Origin: Microcaldota archaeon
GTDB taxonomy: Archaea > Micrarchaeota > Micrarchaeia > Anstonellales > Bilamarchaeaceae
Assembly (NCBI GenBank): GCA_023247345.1
Contig: JAHFGR010000011.1
Location: 1 to 14,660 of the forward strand
Reading direction: 5' to 3'
Length of the DNA: 14,660 nt
Shown here: positions 7,944 to 13,881 of the stretch, in pieces
How the letters are laid out: every line of letters starts with the position of its first letter
Numbering within the stretch: position 1 is the first letter of the stretch
Program-made: the position numbers and the translations under genes
Notes under the pieces: model-generated
Databases searched by the model: none
Seen by the model: only the letters and a program-made list of their open reading frames with translations
Told to the model about the DNA's origin: nothing

Positions 7944-8549
7944 ATGCTAAAACATACTAAATTTGCAAAAGCAGTTTCGAATTTTATTGGTAAAATATTC
8001 AGCTGGCTGCCAGTTAATCCTAATTCCATTACCATTTTATCAGTGATTATGGCCGTGCTCGCATATGTAGTCTGGCTTCCTAGGTTAGAGCACAAACTTG
8101 AAGGAATAATTCTATTCATTCTTGCATTCTTTTTCGACGCAATCGATGGCGCGGTTGCGCGTGCTAAAAAATTGGAAAGCAAGCAAGGCGCTTTTCTCGA
8201 TGGAATAGCAGATCGCATTGTCGAGTTTTTTCTGATTTTGACGTTATTCAAGATTTATGCCTTTAATATAGAGATGCAAGTGCTGCTTTTTGCGATATTA
8301 TTTTTCGGCACAGGAATGACCAGTTTTGTAAAGGCATATGCAGAGCATCAAGGCTTGCTTAAGCATAATGAGGCAATTGCGCTATCAGGTTTATTTGAAA
8401 GAACAGAGCGCAGCATTGCTTTGCTCTTTATATTTTTATTGGCGAATTTGGACTATTATAACGTAGTTAGACCACTGATTTATATTACTGCAGCACTTTC
8501 GATAATTACATTCGCTGAGCGCTTTTGGTACGTTTATACGAAAAAGTAA
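7944..8549 (+). CDS. CDP-alcohol phosphotransferase, probable archaetidylinositol-phosphate synthase
   Basis: An integral membrane enzyme of 201 residues that should join CDP-archaeol and inositol 1-phosphate to give archaetidylinositol phosphate with release of CMP. The family signature is complete: D65-x2-D68-G69-x2-A72-R73-x8-G82-x3-D86-x3-D90, the metal- and CDP-binding site. About six hydrophobic segments are visible (about 25-45, 53-68, 92-108, 112-128, 155-170, 175-192), as expected. Residues 24-31 (V-N-P-N-S-I-T-I) match the usual N-terminal P-N-x-[IL]-T element. Substrate choice is inferred from the co-directional inositol-phosphate synthase 16 nt upstream; phosphatidylglycerol-type paralogs share the same motif. 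No gene for the following phosphatase step is in the window. Confidence 0.88.
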   Translation: MLKHTKFAKAVSNFIGKIFSWLPVNPNSITILSVIMAVLAYVVWLPRLEHKLEGIILFILAFFFDAIDGAVARAKKLESKQGAFLDGIADRIVEFFLILTLFKIYAFNIEMQVLLFAILFFGTGMTSFVKAYAEHQGLLKHNEAIALSGLFERTERSIALLFIFLLANLDYYNVVRPLIYITAALSIITFAERFWYVYTKK

Positions 8550-8571
8550 CACTTTTAAACATTTGTTAGCA

Positions 8572-8580
8572 TTTATATTA
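8572..8580 (+). promoter_or_regulatory. TATA box deciding the start at 8605
   Basis: TTTATATTA is centred 29 nt before the ATG at 8605 and only about 20 nt before an in-frame GTG at 8596. The mRNA should begin near 8602-8604, so the ATG is the likely leaderless start and the GTG lies upstream of the transcript. Confidence 0.55.
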
Positions 8581-8604
8581 AATAATTGAGAACTAGTGGT
8601 AATT

Positions 8605-9867
8605 ATGAATTTTAGAAGATATAATTATGATACACACAGAGCAACTCATCGAGAATCGTTGGCTAGAATTCTACAAGTGTGTAAAGTGGAAACGGACAGT
8701 AAGCAACCAGCAAGAACAGTTTCTTTGCGAACAATAGTAGAAGGAAGAGTCGTTAACGATGAATCAGATTTATTAGCTATGCTCAACTTGCCTAGAATAA
8801 AATTGCTAATAGCGCTAAACTTTAGAAACAGACTCGCAGATTTTGAAGCATACATAACTTCCGAAGGACCGGTAATCGCTCTTTATCCTGATCATCTTTT
8901 GCCGCAGGCTGAAGATGCATATGAATTATATGTTAAAAAAATGGTCAGACCAAATGGCGTATATACTGAAGCTCATCTGGGTTTGCTCGATAAGGCAAGG
9001 GAATTCATAGAAAACGGAAGAAAGCGAACACCACGAATATGGTTTATTCCGATAGATATAGCTCCTTTAATGCTTGGTATAGGTTTAGAGGATATTGATT
9101 ATGCAAGGTGGAAAAATCGCCCAAGACAAAGGTACATTGAAACTTGCATAATAACAAGGGCCACAACATATATACTTTGCAAATTCTTGGCAATTTCTTC
9201 AATACAGGAAGTGCCGCCAGAAGTGGCTGCAGAGATAGGAAAACTTGGAGAGATCGCATATGGCCCGCTGCCTCTTGCAAGATTAGGAGAATTTGCACTT
9301 ATTGAAAAGGATGTATTTCATAAAATTTTAGCTGAGTTGGGCATTATAGAAGATATGAATCTTCTTAGGTCAGACCGATTTAAAGTAATCGAAGCTGCAA
9401 GAAGAATAATAAATAGGCATTATATAAATAACCTTGGAGTGGAATTTAAACATTCTATGGCCATGCAAGCAATGGAGAGTATCAAAAAGATGTTAACAGC
9501 CCTGTCACCTATTTATTTACCAGAACAAGATGCAATAACTAAACAAAAAGTAGTCAAACTAACCACAGCAATTACTGCAGTTACACCTTCAACTGAAAGC
9601 TCTGTGCCAGTAATAAAATTAGATAATCTTGAAGCATTTATATCAAGATGTAAATGCCAGTTTGTAGGGGACCCTCGAGAATTCCTCACTGCATTATATA
9701 AAATTGCTAAATGGAAAGAAATAAACTACATAATTGATCATCACTTACATTTAGCAACAGTCATTAGAAAATATAAAAATGAACTCATAGATAGATACTT
9801 TGATGTGGATGGCGTGCTTGAAGAGATAGCAACTAAGACCACAAAACTAGCAGCGAGCAGAAGCTAA
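8605..9867 (+). CDS. Unknown protein (420 aa)
   Basis: A mixed alpha/beta protein, basic at the N-terminus (N-F-R-R-Y-N-Y, then repeated His/Arg). Residues 63-100 have hydrophobic strands ending V-I-A-L-Y-P-D-H. Residues 144-160 are W-F-I-P-I-D-I-A-P-L-M-L, followed by an acidic L-E-D-I-D-Y. Residues 180-200 form a hydrophobic helix with two Cys. Residues 225-300 are helical with E-A-A-R-R-I-I-N-R-H. Residues 340-400 include C-K-C (349-351) and D-H-H-L-H (378-382), which could bind metal but match no motif I know. No signal peptide or clear membrane helix. Start chosen from the TATA spacing. Its last 21 nt overlap the 3' end of the convergent 255-aa gene. Function not recognised. Confidence 0.75.
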   Translation: MNFRRYNYDTHRATHRESLARILQVCKVETDSKQPARTVSLRTIVEGRVVNDESDLLAMLNLPRIKLLIALNFRNRLADFEAYITSEGPVIALYPDHLLPQAEDAYELYVKKMVRPNGVYTEAHLGLLDKAREFIENGRKRTPRIWFIPIDIAPLMLGIGLEDIDYARWKNRPRQRYIETCIITRATTYILCKFLAISSIQEVPPEVAAEIGKLGEIAYGPLPLARLGEFALIEKDVFHKILAELGIIEDMNLLRSDRFKVIEAARRIINRHYINNLGVEFKHSMAMQAMESIKKMLTALSPIYLPEQDAITKQKVVKLTTAITAVTPSTESSVPVIKLDNLEAFISRCKCQFVGDPREFLTALYKIAKWKEINYIIDHHLHLATVIRKYKNELIDRYFDVDGVLEEIATKTTKLAASRS

Positions 9868-10614
9868 TGCGAGCAACTTGTCCTCTGTTTTTATAGCGGC
9901 TTTTAAGAATGCGGAAATATGTGATTCTTTATAATTTTCATTTACCGCTATATCTACTCTTTCACCATTTTTTAGTGCAGCTGCAATAACCCAACCTGCT
10001 TCATTTATAACTACAAAAAGCGTAGCTTGTTTATTAGCGATATTTTCTGTAACTTTGTTCGGGTGATCAATTACAAGCTTGTTAGCCAATAATGAATAAC
10101 CATCTACGAATTCTGAATCTAAAGGACCGAAAATGCGAAGTACTGCGAGATTTCTGGTAGCTTTCATTACCCAGTCTAAGCGCGTACCTTTAGGCAATAA
10201 AGTGAGATCAACTGAAATTGGCCTTGAGGACGAATGAAATTGTTCAGATAATGCGCGTCTTGTTCTATGTTCTTGTCCTTCTTCTATTCTTTTTAGATTT
10301 TCATTGACCCATGCTTCAATTTCTTCGAATGCTTTTCTTTTAGCTGCAATATCGGTAATTTTTCCTGCTTCTGTCAGTTTTACAGCAGTAGCGATTCTGA
10401 AGGACGATATTTCGCGCGCATGCGCCCTGCCCAACCTAGGAAAACACGCTGTAAGTGGCTTGTTTTTATCGGATAATCGCCCATCTAAGAATCTAATCGA
10501 AGAAAACATCCTAGTTGTGGATTCATGAAAAGGCAGTTCTGATAATAATGGCTGTGGGATGATTTTTCTTCTGCCACCAGGTTGGCTTACTCTGCTTCTA
10601 GTAACCATTTTCAT
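9847..10614 (-). CDS. Unknown protein (255 aa)
   Basis: Second gene of a minus-strand pair. Its ATG (10614) overlaps the stop of the 72-aa gene as ATGA, a sign of translational coupling; a second ATG follows two codons later. The N-terminus is basic and Pro-containing (R-K-I-I-P-Q-P-L-L). Residues about 70-125 are helical and charged (K-A-F-E-E-I-E-A-W-V-N-E-N-L-K). Residues 130-235 alternate strands and helices (L-A-V-L-R-I-F-G; A-T-L-F-V-V-I-N-E-A-G-W-V-I-A-A-A-L). The C-terminus is Ala/Leu-rich. No known motif. The 3' end overlaps the convergent 420-aa gene by 21 nt, so full-length transcripts of the two would be partly antisense. Confidence 0.7.
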   Translation of the reverse strand: MKMVTRSRVSQPGGRRKIIPQPLLSELPFHESTTRMFSSIRFLDGRLSDKNKPLTACFPRLGRAHAREISSFRIATAVKLTEAGKITDIAAKRKAFEEIEAWVNENLKRIEEGQEHRTRRALSEQFHSSSRPISVDLTLLPKGTRLDWVMKATRNLAVLRIFGPLDSEFVDGYSLLANKLVIDHPNKVTENIANKQATLFVVINEAGWVIAAALKNGERVDIAVNENYKESHISAFLKAAIKTEDKLLALASARC

Positions 10615-10829
10615 TGCCTAGCACCTTCCAAAATTACATTAAATGCATTTGATGCGGCTAAGCGTCTAAGAATTAAGGCTGCATCATTTAGTTCATCGTG
10701 CGTTGCCCCTTGTCTTAGCTCTAAGCGCTCTCTTAGCCTTTCTGGACCTTCTAAAATTTGTCTAGCTGCCATAACTAGACGTGCATGTCTTAAGGCTCGG
10801 TCTGAATGTACAGGAGGACAACTAGTCAT
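10611..10829 (-). CDS. Small unknown Arg/Leu-rich helical protein (72 aa)
   Basis: The frame extends upstream to 10922, but the ATG at 10829 is chosen: the palindromic TATA box at 10852-10859 lies 26.5 nt upstream, and the longer form would run into the divergent gene. The protein is almost all helix, rich in Arg, Leu and Ala (A-R-L-V-M-A-A-R-Q-I-L; E-R-L-R-E-R-L-E-L-R-Q; A-A-L-I-L-R-R-L-A-A). It has no Cys pairs beyond one N-terminal Cys and no recognisable DNA-binding motif. It is coupled to the 255-aa gene by an ATGA overlap, so the two products probably act together (inference). Confidence 0.6.
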   Translation of the reverse strand: MTSCPPVHSDRALRHARLVMAARQILEGPERLRERLELRQGATHDELNDAALILRRLAASNAFNVILEGARQ

Positions 10830-10851
10830 AATTATATTATGGATAATAACC

Positions 10852-10859
10852 TTTATAAA
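10852..10859. promoter_or_regulatory. Shared palindromic TATA box for two divergent leaderless genes
   Basis: TTTATAAA reads the same on both strands. Its centre (10855.5) is exactly 26.5 nt from the A of the ATG at 10882 (+) and from the A of the ATG at 10829 (-). One element can therefore place both transcription starts at their start codons. The flanks differ: AGAAAAGGG precedes the box on the minus strand and GGATAATAACC on the plus strand, so BRE-type contacts may set the balance of direction. Confidence 0.6.
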
Positions 10860-10881
10860 CCCTTTTCTATAACAACTGTAC

Positions 10882-12273
10882 ATGCAACTCGTTCTCGACC
10901 AGAAAGGAAGACAGTTAGTCAAAGGTCAGCGCGCTTTACGAGCTTATTGTAATCTTGAAAAACCGCCAAAAGGTTTCAAAGGCAATCCACACGTTGAAGG
11001 AGAGATAAAAATAGAGCGAGAACTCACACATTTTCATCTTAGTCGTTATTTGTATGCAAGATCTTTGCTTGAAGAAAGTTTATTTGACTTAGTTGAATTT
11101 AAGGAACAAGACAAGAATGACAGAATGAACAGAAAACCTAAAGGACCGAAAAGATCATTCACAATGGCAGATATCTTAGCAACTAGGAATAATTTGGAAT
11201 CACTAAAAGAATCTAAGTATGAAGATATGGAAGCACACAGAAAGGCAGCTCTTGGATGTCTTAATGATGTTGATGAAGAGACATTAACAAGAATAAATAA
11301 TTTTTATGATATGTTTATTGCTGAATTTATTGAAGAGATGGATGGATTATCGCTTTATTTTTCCAACCCAGAATATGCGGATAACACAATAAAAAATATA
11401 AGAAAGCTGGGAAATGGATTAGCTTATAGTTACCTATTGTTTACAATGCAGGATTTCTTAACAAAGGAAATTGACGAAAACGATAGAAACGCTGTCTCAA
11501 TTCTATGGGGGATAATTTATTCTGAGATAAATTCAACAACTTATACAAGAGATAGAGTAGTATTTGATAAAAAAGAAACAAGTGCTTGGAGAATTATTCG
11601 TCGCCGCTTCCTGACATTATCAATAGACGATGTTTATAGTGCCCTTAAAATAGCTGGCATTACCGAATCTGATACTGATGTAGGAAATAAAATGTGGATT
11701 CGACAGATACTAAACCTTCATAGAAAATACGCTACAATCGGCATATTAGATTTTAATGAATGTAGGTTTTTATATGAAGCAACCCCATTCGCAGAAAAGC
11801 CAGTTGGTAGACCAACTGGTAATTTTGAGCTAGCAATTTATCCAACTAACCTTAGAATTAAGCATGCTCTTAGACTTATAGCTGATCCAACGTTTGAACA
11901 TGCTGATGGCGCAATTGCATTAGCATCCTTTACTGTTTCTAAAACCCAACTTATTTTAGAGGAGATACAAAGCGATGTGCCCGACCTGTTAAGACGCTCC
12001 TCATTAAATGGCGAGGTTAGCGAACTAAGAGATTTAACTGAAAACTGGCAAATAATTGCTCTTTCTGCAGCTAGAAACTTTGCTAGAAAAAATGGTTTTT
12101 CAGAATTTTTTGCTTCTACACCATGGCGCATATTCTGGAGATATATTGGAAACATGCATCCTGATAAAACAAGATTATATTTTGAAACGATGGAAAAATT
12201 AGGTGGCGAGCTCGTTTATGATGATAAAAAAGAATTAGGTTTGGCCCAATACTATTACAGATTTGATGTTTAA
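10882..12273 (+). CDS. Unknown protein with C-terminal EEIQSD domain (463 aa)
   Basis: The ATG at 10882 fits a leaderless start from the shared TATA box. Residues 1-100 are basic and likely extended. Residues 100-300 are mostly helical and acidic. The C-terminal part (about 340-463) is alpha/beta: strand, then L-I-L-E-E-I-Q-S-D-V (357-366), a gap, W389, a helix with A-A-R-N-F-A-R-K-N-G-F (396-406), a strand with S-T-P (412-414), and a closing E-K-L-G-G-E-L ... Y-Y-Y-R-F-D-V. The order EIQSD ... W ... helix ending in N/K-G ... T-x resembles a domain often seen in phage polyvalent proteins (EIQSDWHQ type) with GNAT-like secondary structure. This is recalled resemblance, not a search. No signal peptide. 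It ends 2 nt from the convergent aminopeptidase gene. Confidence 0.78.
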   Translation: MQLVLDQKGRQLVKGQRALRAYCNLEKPPKGFKGNPHVEGEIKIERELTHFHLSRYLYARSLLEESLFDLVEFKEQDKNDRMNRKPKGPKRSFTMADILATRNNLESLKESKYEDMEAHRKAALGCLNDVDEETLTRINNFYDMFIAEFIEEMDGLSLYFSNPEYADNTIKNIRKLGNGLAYSYLLFTMQDFLTKEIDENDRNAVSILWGIIYSEINSTTYTRDRVVFDKKETSAWRIIRRRFLTLSIDDVYSALKIAGITESDTDVGNKMWIRQILNLHRKYATIGILDFNECRFLYEATPFAEKPVGRPTGNFELAIYPTNLRIKHALRLIADPTFEHADGAIALASFTVSKTQLILEEIQSDVPDLLRRSSLNGEVSELRDLTENWQIIALSAARNFARKNGFSEFFASTPWRIFWRYIGNMHPDKTRLYFETMEKLGGELVYDDKKELGLAQYYYRFDV

Positions 12274-12275
12274 TT

Positions 12276-13733
12276 TTACTTCTTAGCTAATCTCGCCAAG
12301 CTTTCAACAACCAAGCGCATGCCAATTCCACTTGCGCCTTTATCTAGATAAGAATGCTTCTCAGCTATGGCATCAACAGCTGCAATATCCAAATGCGCCC
12401 ATTTGCAATCTCCGACAAATTCTTGCAAAAATGCAGCTGCAGTAATGCTGCCAGCATCCCCCATCTCGCTGCCTATATTCTTAACATCAGCAAAATCTCC
12501 TTTGTCCATTTCAGAATATTCCTTATCCAAAGGCATACGCCAAACTCGCTCGAATGTTTGCTCGCCAGCATCAAATATATTTTTAGCTAAGTTATCATCA
12601 TTGCTGAATAAACCAATTCTATATCGACCTAGGGCAATAATTATTGCGCCTGTTAATGTAGCAAGATCAATTATTGCTTGTGGCTTACGTTCTGCAACAT
12701 ATGCAAGCGTATCTGCCAATATTAATCTGCCTTCTGCATCTGTATTTAGCACTTCAATTGTCTTTCCATTGTAAGCAGTTATAATATCGCCGGGCTTCTG
12801 GGCTGAACCCGAGGGCATATTTTCAGTTGCTGCAAACGCACCAATTAAGCGTATTGGTAGTTTAAGTTCGCTTACTGCCTTCATTATTCCCAAGGTAGTA
12901 ACTGCACCAGTTTTATCATACTTCATTTCTTGCATGCCTTTTGCAGGCTTGATAGAAATCCCACCAGAATCAAAAGTTATGCCCTTGCCAACAACTGCAT
13001 AAAATGGCAAATCTTTCTTATCTTTATTGTATTCCATGATTACTAGCACGGGCGGAAGCACACTACCTTGGTTAACTGCCAAGATTGCATTCATTTTCAT
13101 TTTTTGTAAATCGGATTTTTCAAAAACAGTGCATGCTAAGCCTTGCTGCTTTGAAAGATCACGCGCTGCTTGTGCTAGTACTTGCGGTGTTGCAATATTT
13201 GCTGGATTTTCATTAATATCTCGAACATAATTTTGCGAATGTGCTAACGTGCTACCGCGCTTGAGCGCTTCGTCAATATTTTCTTTTGAAACAACACTTA
13301 TATTTTTAACCTCGAAATAATCATCCTGCTTGCTCTTAAATTTTATCGGCTTATAGCTTGCTAGAACTGCACCTTCTACAATAGCTTGCGCTGCTGCTTC
13401 GCTTGCATTTTTTACATTAGGTAAAGCTATACTGACGCTCGCACTCTTAACACTGACAGCATAACGCACTGCGCTGCCAGCAAAGCGTCGCAGAAAATCT
13501 AGATTTAAATCTTTCTCTTCTCCTAAGCCATAAAGCAATAATTTACTAAATTTAAACTTACCCAAGGTGCTAAGAACATGCGTTTGACCTTGTTTTGCTT
13601 CAAATTCTTCTTTGCGCATATGTTTTGTAACTTCGCTTAATTCTTTTGGCAATTCTTTTCCCTGAAGCACTGCTACTGCGAGTACTTCGTCCTTAACATC
13701 GCTGAGCGAAATTTTACTTTGATTAACTTGCAT
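12276..13733 (-). CDS. pepA: M17 leucyl aminopeptidase (cytosol aminopeptidase)
   Basis: A cytosolic two-metal exopeptidase that removes N-terminal residues from peptides, usually a hexamer. Start: ATG 13733 (485 aa) is preferred because GAGGTG lies 6 nt upstream and the TATA box would start the mRNA near that site; the ATG at 13763 would precede the transcript. Counting from 13733, metal ligands and catalytic residues are in place: K250 and D255 in G-K-G-I-T-F-D-S-G-G, K262, D273, and D332/E334/R336 in the M17 signature N-T-D-A-E-G-R-L. Residues 1-150 form the variable N-terminal domain and 155-485 the catalytic domain, ending W-A-H-L-D-I-A ... K-G-A-S-G-I-G. The length is close to E. coli PepA (503). 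It stands alone between a convergent gene and the DGR-like gene. Confidence 0.96.
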   Translation of the reverse strand: MQVNQSKISLSDVKDEVLAVAVLQGKELPKELSEVTKHMRKEEFEAKQGQTHVLSTLGKFKFSKLLLYGLGEEKDLNLDFLRRFAGSAVRYAVSVKSASVSIALPNVKNASEAAAQAIVEGAVLASYKPIKFKSKQDDYFEVKNISVVSKENIDEALKRGSTLAHSQNYVRDINENPANIATPQVLAQAARDLSKQQGLACTVFEKSDLQKMKMNAILAVNQGSVLPPVLVIMEYNKDKKDLPFYAVVGKGITFDSGGISIKPAKGMQEMKYDKTGAVTTLGIMKAVSELKLPIRLIGAFAATENMPSGSAQKPGDIITAYNGKTIEVLNTDAEGRLILADTLAYVAERKPQAIIDLATLTGAIIIALGRYRIGLFSNDDNLAKNIFDAGEQTFERVWRMPLDKEYSEMDKGDFADVKNIGSEMGDAGSITAAAFLQEFVGDCKWAHLDIAAVDAIAEKHSYLDKGASGIGMRLVVESLARLAKK

Positions 13734-13739
13734 ATTATG

Positions 13740-13745
13740 CACCTC
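13740..13745 (-). promoter_or_regulatory. Shine-Dalgarno site of pepA
   Basis: Minus-strand GAGGTG lies 6 nt before the ATG at 13733 and fixes the start. The TATA box upstream would begin the mRNA at about this site, giving a leader of only about 11 nt. Confidence 0.7.
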
Positions 13746-13766
13746 GATAATTAGATTTAACATAAA

Positions 13767-13774
13767 CTATAAAA
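13767..13774 (-). promoter_or_regulatory. TATA box of pepA
   Basis: The minus-strand sequence CTTTTATAG is centred about 27 nt from the start of the GAGGTG leader. A T-rich stretch (CTTTTTATTCTTTTT) lies just upstream of it. Confidence 0.5.
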
Positions 13775-13828
13775 GAAAAAGAATAAAAAGACAAACTTGT
13801 CGATCAATGCGTCGGAAAATCGTGAAGC

Positions 13829-13863
13829 AAAAATTTATCCCTCTTTCGGCTCGGCCGCAAGAG
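13829..13863 (-). terminator. Terminator-like hairpin after the DGR-like gene
   Basis: On the minus strand CTCTT-G-CGGC-CGA-GCCG-A-AAGAG forms 5 bp, one G/A mismatch, 4 bp and a 3-nt loop (13841-13863). GGATAAATTTTTG follows, including a T5 run. It lies 8 nt past the stop codon. It could end the transcript or, given the neighbouring DGR-like hairpin, be a second structure of the homing site. Confidence 0.35.
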
Positions 13864-13865
13864 CA

Positions 13866-13881
13866 TTGACCTATCGGTCAA
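13866..13881 (-). other. GATA-tetraloop hairpin at the stop codon, DGR-type
   Basis: The minus-strand sequence TTGACC-GATA-GGTCAA is a perfect 6-bp stem with a 4-nt loop that contains part of the TAG stop (13871-13873). GATA fits GRNA, the loop class reported for hairpin/cruciform structures just downstream of DGR variable regions, where they aid target recognition. It follows a GC-only run (CGCCGCC, about 13885-13892) such as is found at the initiation site of mutagenic homing. Confidence 0.4.

Noticed and set aside
8596..8604. GTG start giving 423 aa for the 8605 gene
   Set aside because: It lies about 20 nt from the TATA centre, upstream of the expected transcript start. The ATG at 8605 fits the leaderless spacing.
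10830..10922. N-terminal extension of the 72-aa gene to 10922
   Set aside because: It would cover the shared promoter and the start of the divergent 463-aa gene; the extension is Cys/Ile-rich and looks non-coding.
13734..13763. Longer pepA start at ATG 13763
   Set aside because: It overlaps the promoter region; the good GAGGTG site and TATA spacing support ATG 13733.
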